A stretch of DNA of 64,000 bases, from the NCBI GenBank assembly GCA_000499405.2, contig HG738141.1, positions 1,160,642 through 1,224,641 on the forward strand. The letters run 5' to 3'. Below the pieces are notes generated by a model that searched no databases, was not told the origin of the DNA, and saw only the letters and a list, made by a program, of their open reading frames with translations. The position numbers and the translations under genes are program-made. Of the stretch, positions 36,901 to 50,500 are shown one piece after another (the first letter of the stretch is position 1; each line of letters opens with the position of its first letter). This DNA comes from Onchocerca volvulus. Lineage: Eukaryota > Nematoda > Chromadorea > Rhabditida > Onchocercidae.

Positions 36901-39900
36901 GTGGTGGTAACTGAATGACACGTCGTGGTGTTGCTAAATGATCCAAGAAATTTTTTGGTTGCTGATTAGTAGTTTCAAGAAGACTTTCCAGATCTGCAAT
37001 ATTAGCATGATGAAATTTCATTCGAGAGTGTTTTTTTCTCAACTGCACAGAAAAACAAAAGTACAGCTTTGACCTGCTATTTATAAGCCAAAAAATTTGC
37101 AAAAAAACTACAGTTGAAAATCGCGATATTTATGAATATTCGAACAGCTTAATTGCCTCAAAATCGATATTATTGTAGTCCATCTTAGCACGTACTCTTA
37201 AAACTAAGCCATCAAACATCCACAATAACAAACAAAAAAATGAATGTGAAAATCAAGGAAAATATCCAACATGCATCCAAATTTTCCCAAAAATTGACAA
37301 AATCGCATCGAGAAAAAGGAACATATCACCAAGCAATTTACAGCTAACCAACCTTTTTCATTTATCACTTCCACACATCGCTCGTCCACCTCTTCCTCAG
37401 CACTGGTGCGAGTCGAGTCGCGCTTTACTTTACACGCATTGACACGTTTCAGCTTGGGACTTGCGTTATGATATGGGACTGGTAGACGGTAAAGCTTTAA
37501 CAGATCAGGCGTACTTTTAGATGGCACTCGTTGCTGTACTGGGCAGCATTCAACGCAATCAAAATTATCATTTTTCAATGTAAGTTTTTTCGGAATTCGT
37601 GGAAGTGTAGCAAATCCTAAGTTGGCGTTGTCGACATGCTTAATGTTGGACACCATAGATAATTGATCCGTTGAACCGTTTAACATGGCACCGTCCAATG
37701 CTATTCCCATTCCAGTATCTCTGTTAAGAGCTAAAAATACAAATTCACGATACCAAACACAATTTTCGACATCACAAACGATATTAATAAATCTTCGCTA
37801 CATCCATTATCCATTAATGGACAGTTTTAAAGCCTCATCAATGTCATCACTAGAAGCTAACACTGTTCATACAAACACAGTAACATGGAAGAACATTATG
37901 ATGCGTTTGCAGCAGAAAATCTTATATAGCTCAGAACTAAAATGAAACAACAATACCGCACAACATTTCACAACAAAAATCAGTCAATAAAATAAAAACA
38001 TTACTGAATTTTGCAAAATTAAATAGAAATATAAATGGATTCGATAACATCAAACACTTACATTCGATCATTTGCATATTCTTGGTTAGCGAAATCTCAG
38101 TTTTCAGATCTAAAAATAATTTTATTATATTTCTGCGTTACGAAAATGATAGCAATACTTGCATGAGTGAAATAATTATTCTTGTTCAGCACAAAAGCAA
38201 TATTTCTTGATTCAGTACTCTATAAATTATTAAAGGTATAGAAAAAAATTCTTTTGCAATATCAAAACATGAGAAAGTTCACTGTGATTTATACATTAAA
38301 TGGTAATCTATAGCAACTAGCAGATAGAAATGATTTATAATTAATTGGGAAAAAAAATTAGTAATTATGACAAAAACCATACCATATGGTTTGGAAATAT
38401 CCTCGCACTTTAGATGTTGCCGTCTTTTTGGTGGTTGTGGCTTTTCCTTTGGTGGCCTTTCTGATAGCGTCTGCTGCAGTTCGAAAATCATTGTCTTAAG
38501 CTTCAATTCCCTTTCACCTTTTTTTAAGCTGCAAAAAATGACAACTACATAAAACTGATTTGTTCTTGCCCAATATCCTTGAATTAAGAGAACAGAAGAT
38601 ATTTCAAAAAAAATTCCGAAAGCTTACTTTTCTTCGCGTTTCTGCAATTCTTCCGCTTTTCGAGCCATTTCTCTTGCAATTGATGATATTTCTTCCATCA
38701 TACTTTTCCGCAGCGTGTTTAAACTGTTCTCCAAGAACTAAAATTTAGGAAAATAATTAATGATAACAATTTCTTTAGGACCAAATAATCTTAAAAATCC
38801 GGTGAATCTAAGCAGAATATGAAAGAGATAATTTAAGTGTATACCGAATACATCATGCATCCACAGATTCCCGAAGCTCAAAATACAAACCGTTATATAT
38901 TCCGTTTAATCCTGAGGTTTATGTTATATTTGATGAAATTATTATTGATGATCAGTTGAACATTAATTCAAAATGACTAGGACTTCAATGAAAATTAAAT
39001 TTCTGGTTATTCACAAAATTTTCACAAGACCTACTGTCTGATCATGTGGATCCGTTGTTCGGAATTTGTCGCCAAATTTCTCCAATTCAACAATTAATTC
39101 TTTGAAAGTTGGTCTCTCCAATGGGTCGTCACGCCAACAACTTTCAATTATTAATCTCAAATCTGGAGGGCATGAAGAAGGGATTTTTTGTTTCACAAAC
39201 GTCCCAATCTAGAAATATTCCGCCAACTCTCATATATATATATATGTTAACTGGATAAATGTATTATTAATGAAACTATGCTACCATGGAAAACAAACTA
39301 AACCTGTAGTTGCACAGCCCCAGGACCCAAGCCTTCGAAAGGTGTTGCACCAGTTAATACTTCCCAAAGGACGAGACCAAAACTCCAAACATCCATTGCT
39401 TTGGAACATTTCCGGTCACGGATTACTTCCGGTGCAAGATATGGTACTGTACCCACAACGCTCATCCTGGAAAACTAAATTTGTTCGGAAGTGTTAAATT
39501 TTCACTATATTGAAACTTTAAACAATTATAATTTCTTGCCTATTTAATACAATCTTCTCGTGTCTCATGAGAATAAATTTAACTCTCAACAAATTAAGTT
39601 ATCAACAAGTGGAAAAAATTTGATTTTTTTCATGGATTTCAAATAAGACCTTACCTGCAATCAGCAACCCTCAATTTTTTCGACAGGCCAAGATCGGCGA
39701 TTTTTAAAGTAAGGCAATTTAATGCTGAACCGCCACATTTTTGGCAAACACCATTCCTGGCTTGTAGAGAATGAGCCAGTTGTTCATCAGTGTTTGCTTC
39801 TACATTTAACAAACAATCGCAAACTTTTTCCTTGATCAGAACTGAAATTCGACACTTCCATTTGAAAAAAAGAAAATAAAAAATGGAACTCTTAGTCTAA

Positions 39901-42900
39901 ATAATATTGTAGAAAAATGTAAAGAAACAGTTCAGAGTAACATATGATTTTAGTGCCATGCACGTTCTCACTATCATATGAATTGCAGGTACTTTTTAGC
40001 TGATGAAAAACATTCATCACAACATACTGAAAGTTTAATAGGTCAATATTAATATGAAATATAATAACAATATAATGAATCGTTCCAACCTATGGAAAAC
40101 ATCCATAAAGACAACGACATCCGCCTAACTAAACAATTTAAACAATTTATGATATTAATTATGCTACCAAGTAAACAGAATCCTACAAAAATTCCTATAA
40201 ACGATGATGCAATCAAGTGAAAGAAATCTTTTATGAAACAAAAATTACCGTTGGCCGCCTTCAAATCCCTATGAAGAACATTCAGGCTATGCAAATAGCT
40301 CATTCCACGAGCAACTTGAACACCCCAGTAACTGATGATTTCTTCCGAAAGTGAAATGTTCTTCTTACTAGAACATATTTTTGCCAGTGAGTCTAAAAAA
40401 ACTCCATATATCTACTGTGGAAATTTAGCATACTATTCTGAAAATTCAGTCATTTGACAAGCACTGGAATTTAAAAAAAAAAAAAAAGAACACGAAGACA
40501 AAAAAATGAAGAGATCTTCTGAAGACCTGTTTTCCCTTTCATCCCTCTTTATCCTTTTCCTTAATCTTCTTTCTCAACAACTGATTCATCACTAAAATTT
40601 CAAAAATAAGAACATGATAACGAGCTTAAATTTTTAACTAACCCCTACAAAGCTCGAGAACTAATGCTGGTTCATCGCCAACAATAACACCATACATTTC
40701 AACAATATTCCCATGATCCAACATTTGGAAAATACTAGCTTCTTCCCGAACTGCTGAAATATTTAGATTAACACTGGACAGATTAGTCGAAACCAATTTC
40801 ACCATTCTTTATAAATGAAATTTTTCTGCTATCATAAATCCTTCTTTTCCTTCTGTCTTCACAACTAAATATTCACATTATAAAATTCCCCACGATGTAA
40901 TGAAAAAAAAAAACTCAAATAATATATTCATTAATCGGCAATCAGCGGTGCCAATGAATCAATTATTTTGAAGATAATAAATTACATTCTTTCATTCTGA
41001 CTCTTTGAATTTATTATATTCCACCAGTTTTCGAAAAATTGAATAAAATTTCTAAATTTAATTAAGCAATAATTCACCTTCCAATATTTCTTTTTTACTA
41101 AATTTCGAATGTGGTATTTTCACGGCCACCTCCTGCAAAAAAAAATATTTGGAATGTCAAGATGAGATATTCAGCATTATGTATTCTTTTAAATTTATAA
41201 TAACAAATGATAATTGTATATTAGAATTAATAAATGAAAACATTTTAAATTTTCAATAAAAATAATTCTAAGCGAAACCGAAATCTAAGCGAAGAAAAAA
41301 AGCGTAACCGAAACTGAAACCTATGACTTAAACTTAGCTTGGTGAATGATATCTTCCTGATTTCAAATTCCAATTAAGTGATAATATTATTACAGTTTAT
41401 GTGATAAGAGAAACAGTGGAGACGATATGAATTGTTTTTCTGTCTTCATTATTTCAAAAAAAAAAAAAAAAAAAAAATTGATAAATAATGCAAACAATTC
41501 TTACTCGTCCTTTGTAAATTGCTGATTTGACAACTGAAAAGCCGCCAGCTCCTAGTAAACCGGTAAACTGAATAGCATTTGGATCGATTTCCTTCGCTAA
41601 GCCTTTCGCTAGCTGTACATGATTTTGAGGGAAAAATCCTTTTTTTCCACTGCCATCCAATTTTTCGCCATACCACCAACCTTCTTCTCTGGAAATTAAA
41701 AATAATCCGAATCTTCATACCAATGTCCGATCTCCGACTAATTCCTTAATGCCAATAAGATTATTCATTAAGTGTTCTATCAAAGAGGTCCCTCATTCTA
41801 TTCTAACTACATCACAAAGAATATTTAATTTCCTATAAAAGATAAAATTATATGTCGCATGTTATAGAATAGAAGTACAGCTTTCTGAATCAAAAGCTAT
41901 TCAAATAGAGAGAACAAATGTTATATCATTCGATTTAATCGTTTCTGCTAGCACGGATTCGGTAATTGAAAATTTAAAAGGAAAAAAAAAATGCTCTAAC
42001 CCGTCTCGACGTATCACTTTGATCGTTGCTCCACGTTTCAATTTCAGTTCATCTTTCCGTTTTGGCGTGTAGTCATAATTTGATTCAACAACAATTGACT
42101 TCTGCGGTTTCACATCATCATGACGAAATCGAACATCATCTGTAATGATTCATTTCATTACTCATTTCAATATTGTACAATTTTGTTCATGTCATATACT
42201 ATCTTTTAATAACCAGTCTATACGTAATCCTTTCAGCAATGCGAAAAATAGTCTAAACTTATATCAAATAAATTTAAGATGAAGAATTCATAGCCCGAGA
42301 CAATAATAACATTTCATAAAAACAAAGTTAAATATAATTATTGTCAATTAAAACTGATCTGCAGATATTAAAAACTAACTGTTATCAGCATCATCACCAG
42401 CAAATATATCAGCAATGGAGTGTGATTTTCTTTTCGGCTGAGAAAATATTTCTGGCCGATCGGGGACATTATCGTTCAATGATTCAACAGTACATGCACG
42501 CGAAGTTGACGGATGACTGGCAAGTGTTTTCGGCAATAAACTCTTCTAAAAAAGAAAAGCGTGAATTTATCCGTATAAAATATCTTGTTAGAATAAAGAA
42601 GCAAAAAAACAGAAGTAGTCACAAAAAATATATAAATGAAAAAAATAAATTCCATGCGGAATCCTTCCAAGAAGATAAATAAACGTCTGCAAAATGATCA
42701 TTATAGCAAAGCGACTGCATTAAAACAAAAAAAAAAATTCTTTGGCAATACTTTGTGACTTAGAAAGAACAAACAACAGATGAAATTCAAAAAACTGCAC
42801 TCCAGAATTCGAAAAACTAAGTATCTTGAAAACCGCCTTTCCTTTCTCCTCTTTGTAGCTTAGACTACAATCGGTTATGACCACCTTCTAGAATATATGC

Positions 42901-43388
42901 ATATATTCAGAATCCTGGAGCAATGTCACAAAAGAAGAGGAAAAGAACATCAATCTTTTATATTTCAGTTTTTATTTAAGGAAATACATAAAAACAAAAC
43001 ATTAATGTTATTAAAAAATTATCCAGTAAAAAACATAAATTTATCGTGAAAGCAAAAAATATAGAAAGAAAAAACCATCTTACGGAAATTTTGCAGAAAT
43101 GAAAAAACATTAATATCAGAACAATTAGAAAATGATGGAAAAATTACTTGTAAATCGATATGACTTGATGCGCGTGCCGTTCCATTTGATATATTTACAA
43201 TTATCGGTTGATGAGGGCGAAAAAATGTCGGCTGGACTGGTGTTTCCGGTGATTCCATTTTTTCGCGTTCTATAACGAAACAGAGAAAATCTAACAATAA
43301 TAAACTAAAATTAATCAAATCAAGCATGTTACCATAGTTAAAATCATCAACATCAACTTGTGCTATGTCTAATGAAGTTTCATTCTTC
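32602..43388 (-). CDS. mlk-1: Mixed-lineage kinase (MAPKKK), SH3-kinase-leucine zipper
   Basis: Minus-strand exons: 43388-43333, 43269-43148, 42545-42380, 42139-42001, 41688-41505, 41132-41078, 40753-40643, 40392-40249, 39841-39655, 39466-39304, 39208-39035, 38737-38628, 38528-38383, 38109-38062, 37730-37349, 37073-36867, 36574-36471, 36116-36031, 35786-35719, 35412-35353, 35228-34971, 34743-34595, 34233-34153, 33814-33753, 33448-33363, 33181-32964, 32711-32602; about 1224 residues. SH3 lies near 127-190 (VVESNYDY, WWYGEK). The kinase spans 199-487: GAGGFSVV loop, VAVK lysine, HRDLKAAN catalytic loop, DLG instead of DFG, APE, DVWSFGLVLWE. A coiled-coil zipper covers 500-560. The long Ser/Pro tail ends with PPIPPR. 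MLKs activate JNK/p38-type cascades. The first exon enters mid-codon, so the true start lies upstream unless ATG 43258 is used. The 37349/37073 junction is the least certain, and the 34595 donor is GC. Confidence 0.9.
33905..33975. repeat. TA repeat interrupted by TTAGGC units
   Basis: A (TA)n tract of about 33 bases, then three telomere-type units (AGGCTTAGGCTTAGGCTTA), then (TA)n again, in an mlk intron. This looks like telomere units inserted into or captured by a fragile dinucleotide tract. Confidence 0.85.
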
Positions 43389-43394
43389 CTGCAT

Positions 43395-44404
43395 AATCTA
43401 CCCAAACACACGAATATTTAGCTGAATAAATCGGTAGATCTAGTTATATATTTTACTTTATTAAAGCATGAATCGATAATGAGTAAGGAAGTGGAAGAGT
43501 ATTACATTTAGTAAACAACATTGAGTGGGCAAGTTTACAACTAGATTGGATGACAAGAGTTTACACTTTCTGCAATATCTATAAAGAATTGAGTGGAAGA
43601 ATTTAGATAGAATAGAATGAATGGCCAATTTATAGCTATTCTTTTATTTTATCCATCTTGCTGATTTCATGCACAAGTTTTCCACGTTAAAAATTATATG
43701 TATAGCCAACTCTTTATGTATTTGCATGAAAATTTTATTTTTAGCAGAAAAAAGTTAGAAAATCGTCGCGAAACTTTGTGGTACTCAAAGTAGGCTATCA
43801 ATTCGCCCGACCCCCGCAATGTTGACAGCTCAGACAAGTTAGTGATGACAGGAAATTCCAAGCTGCCAACAACGATGAAGTGTCAGTTGGAAGCAGTATT
43901 GATCTCAACTGTACCATTAACAATTAATCGTTTCAGGACTATGAATTACAATATAAAGCACAATAATGACATGCATGAAACTGAATTTGGGGGATTCTTC
44001 CGCTGAGGATAGGAGCGGGTAGAATTGTCGGGCGGGGGGTGGTGTTGTACCCATCGGTCGGCAGGGTGGTGCTGTACCCATCGATCGGGCGGGGTGGTAC
44101 TATAGCCATCGGGGGGAAGGAGAGCGGGGTTCGCGGAGTTGCTAAGTTGGGGATGAGAGTGTCGACTATTTTTGTTGGAAAAGAGAAATCGTCTATGTAG
44201 AAAATATATAATATTCATGCCGGGAAACATAGTCTCGAAATTATCAAGTCATCTGATAGATCATATCATCCATTTCGACTTATATGATGACATATGACCA
44301 ATGGAAAAGTGACATTAACTATCAATTAAATGCAGTAATTTCAATTGCCTTTCTGTTAGTAATTTTCATATTTTTCTTTATTTTCAGTTTAAAAGTGTAG
44401 TAAA
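43395..44404. promoter_or_regulatory. Head-to-head intergenic region, mlk (-) / AP1S (+)
   Basis: About 1 kb separates the divergent 5' ends, so it probably holds both promoters and the missing mlk 5' end. It contains the only strongly GC-rich block in the window. An acceptor TTTTCAG at 44381-44387 lies 17 nt before the AP1S start and may take the spliced leader. No specific promoter motif was identified. Confidence 0.45.
43985..44140. repeat. GC-rich G-run block with three degenerate 25-30 bp units
   Basis: Units of the type GGGCGGGGTGGTnnTnTAnCC followed by CATCG repeat three times. Runs of three to six G on the plus strand could form G-quadruplexes. The minus strand is open over it (a 94-codon frame at 44230-43946, with WVQHHP repeats), but that frame matches nothing I know and may be a composition effect. 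Base use is unlike everything else here. Confidence 0.75.
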
Positions 44405-46680
44405 ATGATGCAATTCATGTTATTGTTCAGCAGGCAGGGAAAACTACGATTGCAGAAATGGTATGTGGCATATCAGGATAAGGTGAGTGAGAAATGTTAA
44501 TGTTATGTAACGAGATCAGTTATCTGTGATTAGTGACAAGTGATGAGATAAAACTATATAAGGGAACATGTGGAATGGACTAAAACTAATGTATCATGTG
44601 GTTATGATATTTAGTAAGATTGATATATGATCAGGTCAATGTTATATGATATGACCAATAGTCTATGTCTGACTATATACGCTAAATTAATGGTGTGTTT
44701 CTAGAATAGTAATATAGTTTAAATCAATATTTGACATGCAGAATGTGAAGAATAATTTGTGAAACATTCGTTGTGCTTGTGAATAATATGGGAGCTTAGT
44801 GATACGCGATAAGATAAGCGATATATGGTGGGTTTGAAATAATTTTTTTTTTTTTTTATAGGCATCCATCTATTGCAATAAAAAACAAAGCAATTTCTTT
44901 TTTCATTTGCACTATAGCTATCCAAATATTAAGTGCATTGAGTCTTCTGATGTAAAATTTAGAAAAAAACACCTTTGTCGGAAACTTTATTAATAAATGA
45001 TATGGAGATAGACATGTTAATAAGTCAACGAAACAATTAAAAATAAATTAAGAATGTGTAAACAAGTCAAAAAATAAATCTACAGCAAACAATAATGAAA
45101 ATAAGAGCTAATCAGATAAAGGAAATTAAGCAGATGAGTAAACCCAGAAGTAAACACTAGTAGAAAAAAAAAAAAAAATTCGAGAATATGATTTATTGAA
45201 GTGAGTGAATTATAATGCTAGTTATTTAAGGTGAAGAAGAAAATTACTCGGGAGTTAATTACGACAATTTTGGCTCGGAAACCGAAGATGTGCGCCTTTT
45301 TAGAATATAAAGATCTTAAAATTGTTTATAAGAGGTTAGCAGTGGGAATATTAATTTCAGTAAATCAACCTTTTTATGTTTTGTAAAAATAATTAACAAG
45401 TTGGAGCATAGCGTAAATTATATTCATTTATTTCCTTTTTTATAATTATTCGTCCTCCTCTTTCCAATTATTTTGCAATTTTTTCATAATGACGCTATCA
45501 CATACTCATTGAAAAACTGAAAATAAAATTGTTTATTCATTCGGCATTTATTTTGTCGTTTATCTGACAAACATTTTTAGATTTGCAATTATTTTGTCGC
45601 TAGAATATTGAGCGGATACTTTTTACGGGAATTCTTCATCTTGTTAATTTTAGGTATGCATCATTGTATTTTTGTTGTGCAATTGAGCAAACAGATAACG
45701 AATTGTTATGTCTAGAAATTATACATCGCTTTGTTGAACTACTGGATAAATATTTTGGCAGTGTAAGTTCTTTATCCACTTTTCTTTTATTCTATTTTTT
45801 TTTTTTTCAAAACTGTCATTTCGAAAAATGTAACCTATGAACTCTGCTTACTTCTTTAATTAATTACCACTCATAGAAGCTTGCGCAGATGAATGGTAAA
45901 GTTCCGCACAGAGAAGAAAAGAAGTTTTGGTAAAACACAGTAAAGAATGAAATAATATTAAGCATCTTGAACCATCATTCTTATCGCATCCCATAATTTT
46001 ATAACTTGCAATCAAAATCTATAGTTGCAAGTTATAAGATTATGGGATTCGGAAAAACATCTTGGCAATCTGTTCACACTAAAAATTTTCATAGTATTAG
46101 ATTGAATTTTTCAGGTTTGTGAACTAGATATTATTTTCAATTTTGAGAAGGCATATTTTATATTGGATGAATTCTTATTGGCGGGCGAAATACAGGAAAC
46201 AAGTAAAAAGCAAGTGTTGAAGGCAATCGCGGCTCAAGATCTCATACAAGAGGTTTGTACTGGACTTTACTTTTATAGATTTGCAGATATTTATGTTGAT
46301 TAATTTTGTCGCAGCTGTTCTGTTTCTGTGGGAGGAAGATGAGATTAGTCTCGGACATTTCGAATAATCACACTGGTGATGATTGCCAATATTTCAATAT
46401 GCGTCGGCAACAAAAATTTCTATTTTTATCAACTATTAAGAATTTAAAATAAACGCTAATTGATGGTTGATAATTCTGTATTAAAGCTGCAAATAACTAC
46501 TATCGATACCTGATTACACTTGATTTTGCATTCCAACACTCGTGGTAAATCTTGGTAATGCATGATTAATCTGCGAGTCATCTGTTTATTTCGCCACTTA
46601 CTTATATATGTGAGATATTTACATCTCAATTTTAGGAAGAAACACCGCAAGGATTCTTTGAGGACCATGGCCTTGGTTAA
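44405..46680 (+). CDS. aps-1: AP-1 clathrin adaptor complex sigma subunit
   Basis: Coding exons 44405-44482, 45231-45334, 45654-45762, 46115-46252 and 46636-46680; 157 residues, the normal length for sigma-1. It begins [20 protein letters not shown] and carries the small-adaptin signatures [40 protein letters not shown] and [14 protein letters not shown]. It ends [10 protein letters not shown]. Sigma-1 is the small chain of the AP-1 tetramer, which sorts cargo between the trans-Golgi network and endosomes with clathrin; the [14 protein letters not shown] segment contributes to the dileucine-signal site. Two adjacent ATGs are possible (44405, 44408), and I use the first because the family often starts MM. 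Intron 3 contains a hairpin at 45988-46048. Confidence 0.96.
45988..46048. repeat. 24-bp inverted repeat hairpin in AP1S intron
   Basis: Arms 45988-46011 and 46025-46048 pair at 23 of 24 positions around a 13-base loop. It lies 67 nt upstream of exon 46115-46252, so it could affect acceptor use if folded in the pre-mRNA. Confidence 0.9.
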
Positions 46681-47514
46681 TCAAAGAAGTATCATTTCTG
46701 TCATCTTTGCTTTTACTAAATTGATAGTTGTGAATCTTTTATAATCTGTTTTTGGCAGTTTACGCTGAATGGTTTTCTCACCTTATTATTCGAGATTTTT
46801 GTAATCACTGTAATATTTTTATTATGAAAGACCGAAAATTGCTGTATATTTTAATTGTAGTTTTTCATGTGGTAGAATGAAGGCAAAAGAAGAAAAAGTG
46901 AAGTCTTACATATTTATTTATTTGTCAAATAAGTAGTAATGAACCAAAGATTAATTGAAAGGTCTAAGCTAGCCTTATGCAGTTTATCTGAATAATACTG
47001 AATTGATAATATTAAAAATATCCTATTAGAAACTGGAAATTTTACTGAGTAGACTCATAAAATTTCTAATTTTATTGATTAGACTCATGAAATTTTGAAT
47101 TTGTTATGAATCTATTTTCAAATTTTCGTCACAAATTTGATTTTCTATCTTGTATCCTCCGCATGCCTTCTACAAAATATTATCTCAATAAATTTCTCTT
47201 TATGCATTGAATGCACAAATGTATTGCAACTTTGATATGTGTTAAGAAAGTAATTTCTGAACATGGATTATTTTGCATTATCGATGCATTTAACTTTTCT
47301 AAAATAAACTTCAGTATTTTCCAGCACTTGTCCTTTAAATGTGCATTTATTAATTGAATTGTTATTAATTGCAGGAACGTAGCGAATGTTTTTGTTTTAA
47401 TGGAAATTGTATTTTTTAGTAAGTATTAAAAGTTAGTAGAATTAGGAAATAATCCGTGTCTTTTAGGATATAGAAAAATGAGACTGAAGTCATGGAATTT
47501 AGTAACATAAACTA
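46681..47514 (+). other. AP1S-TBCE intercistronic spacer
   Basis: No gene seen. A possible poly(A) signal AATAAA is at 47187-47192, and a TTTTAG acceptor ends at 47466, 48 nt before the TBCE start. The arrangement permits trans-splicing of TBCE. Confidence 0.45.
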
Positions 47515-50500
47515 ATGATGGTACTCACTGTTGGTGATCGAGTTGAAGTTGGCGGTAATCGTGGGACAATAAAGTATATTGGTAATGTTGAAGGATATGA
47601 TGGAGAATGGATTGGTATTGACTGGGACAATCCTGAACGTGGAAAACACGATGGTTTCTTGAAAGGAAAACGATATTTTCAAGCAAAGTTCGTTATTTTT
47701 TGAAATTTAAATCCATTCGTTACTTGTTTTTTGCTCATACTGAATGCTTGTATTTATATATCTAAAAAATTAAATTATGCATAGAATTTGCTTGTATTCC
47801 ATGTATTTGGGCTTCATGCATTACACTCTTGCGGATGCAAGAAAAAAGCAGTACTAATTATAGAGAAAGTGTAATGGAGAAGTTGTATTCAAAAAAAATT
47901 TTGCAGCTCTGCGAAGAGTGGCTCATTTATTCGATCTAATGTAGTTAACACAGGAAAAAATTTGCTAGAAGAAATGAACAACAGATATATCAATTACAAG
48001 CAATTTGATAAAGTTGAGTTTGGATCGAAAAATGTGGATCTTGCAAATATGGCGAAAATATACAAGAAACAGAAGTTTGCTTTAATGTTGTCTAAAAAGC
48101 TTTTTAATGAGAGAAAAATGAAAGAGATAAAGATAGTTGTGACATGAGTGTATGAAAATAGTTCGCAAAGAAGATGATTTGTTTTACAGAAATTCGCTTT
48201 TAATCGAATCTTGTTTCATTAGAATGAACTCTGAAAACATGTTGATTGACTGGCAAGGCATGTTTCAACAAGTTTGAATAAAGCCTATAGAGAATTCCAT
48301 TCTTTTTAGACAGAAGTGAACTTTTATACAATTTATGGATTATTTCCTTGTTGTGACATTTTTTACAGCAATCTATGGGAATTACGAGTTATAGCGGTAG
48401 ATAACATGAAAGTTGCAAGAGCTCCACCAACCACTTGTGCACTTTTCATCTGTTGTACCGAACTGAACCTTTACAACAATTTATTATCAAAATGGTGTAA
48501 TTTGTTGGATATTCTGTGCTTCTTCCCATCATTGCGCTTCCTCATTGCAGGGTTATTTTCAAAACTTGATTCTTATTTCCATAATAAGGTCATAACATTT
48601 TTTTGTTCTTCTTTGACTGCCATAATAAATAGTATTTCTCGGATATGCTGCGTTTTCTTTAAATTAATAATGTTTACTGATGATCTGATATCTGTGATTT
48701 CATGTTTGATATTAATTAGTGTAAGAATACCTAACTCTTCATAAATACGATTGGAAGAATATGTCCTGGAGATACATAGCAACACTAGAATGTGAAATAA
48801 ATTCAGATACAGCGAGTTATGTTATTTATTAGTGAAATAATAATCAAAGCCATAATGGGAAATATTTTGATATATGATGAATTTAGGCTTTCAAAATAAG
48901 GCTGAAATTCGGCAAAAAATGATTTTTTTTCTTTCATTTTTCGATAAATTCATTCGAATCATTTCGGTAGAGAATGTTAATGTGTTAATTATTTCTTGAG
49001 TGTAGCCAAAGAATTATATATTGCTGATTAAAATTTGCAGGCACAACTATATGGAAAGAGAAATGAAATCAGTCGTTGATAAACAGATAGTATCAGCTCC
49101 AATCAGTACATTAGCACTCGGTGAATGTCATATTGACGAAAGCACGGTATTATTTCTGTTAAGATTTGATTAAGCTAATTATTATTGAAAGTATCAGTGT
49201 TTTGGATCACCTTGTCCGTGTACAGTATAGATGTGGTAGTTTTTTTAGATAGGTGTTTTTAAATATTATATCAAATAGTGATGTATTTATCTTAATAAAT
49301 CATGAAGGGGTACATCTTCAGCGATCAATTAATTTCCATAAAACAGAATTAATTTTAACTCTGTTAATTTTAGGCTCGACAGATTATGTATTTCTTTCCG
49401 CATGTGCGAGAAATTCATTTGGATCGAAATGATTTGAAATGCTTTAATCCGGGTGAATATGGTCATAGTTTGGAAAGCATTGATTTAGAAGGAAATCCAA
49501 TTAACAATTTTGCTAATCTTCATGTTTTGTCGACCTTACCGAAGTAAGTATTTGTTACCATAACCATTCCTATACTAATGGCAATCAGTAATTTTTAATA
49601 TAACAGATTTATTTTAAAATGCTGTCAGTAAATCTAATTTTAGCCTTCGAAATCTCAATCTGACCAATTGCGGTTTGCAGCATATCTACATGCCAGATGG
49701 CGTTAGATTCAATTCATTATCTTCACTCAACATTAAGGGCAATCCTGTAAAAGATGTAAGTCTGTAAACGATTTGTTCTCAGAAATAGTCTTATAATTTC
49801 ATGTTATTAAATCCCTGAATGAAAGAGTTCTGGAGTAAAGAAGAATGAACTGCTTTCAAAAAATCATATCAACCAACTTTTCTAATCATTTTGGGCAATT
49901 TTACTAACAGTAATTATTTTGCTAAATCCCCTAACTGTTAAAATGTATGGAAAAAATTGATTTCCGTTTCACTTAATAACTATATCCTGTGTTTTATATG
50001 CCAATAATATTTAAAAAAAATACAACCAAAACCATCAATTAAAATAAAGAAAAAAGTCAAACATGAATGATAGTTTAAAAAAAAAAACAATAGTTTTATT
50101 TAATTATCTTTCTATCTTATGAATAAAAAGACTTCGAAGTATTTAGAGGTCAAAGCCTAAACGATTTTGTTATTTTAGGTCTTCATTGGAAAATAAATAA
50201 ATTTCTGTTTTTTGTATTAAGTTTTCTTTTTTTTTTTTTTTTTTTTTTTGTAGAATCCTCGAAGTAAGTTTACACGTACATACACACACAATAAATTTTA
50301 AAACTTAAACTACTTTTTTTTGGTTGCTTATTTTTTTAGCGCATTGATTTTTTTTTTTTGATATCTTTTCAACTTGCATAATTCCATATATTCGAACTGT
50401 AGAAATCGACTGAAAACTTTGATGAAAAAAAAATAATTTTTGGTGTCTATGTTTTGGCTATACTTTGTTTTTGGAATTTTGCAAAAAAAATATATTGAAT

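Noticed and set aside
37685..37945. Plus-strand ORF near 37.8 kb
   Set aside because: Partly antisense to an mlk exon, with no recognisable family.
39270..39497. Plus-strand ORF over the mlk kinase
   Set aside because: Antisense shadow of exon 39466-39304, which encodes the conserved APE region.
48316..48744. 142-codon open frame extending past TBCE exon 3
   Set aside because: Only 48369-48551 fits TBCE. The rest is intron read-through up to a chance stop.
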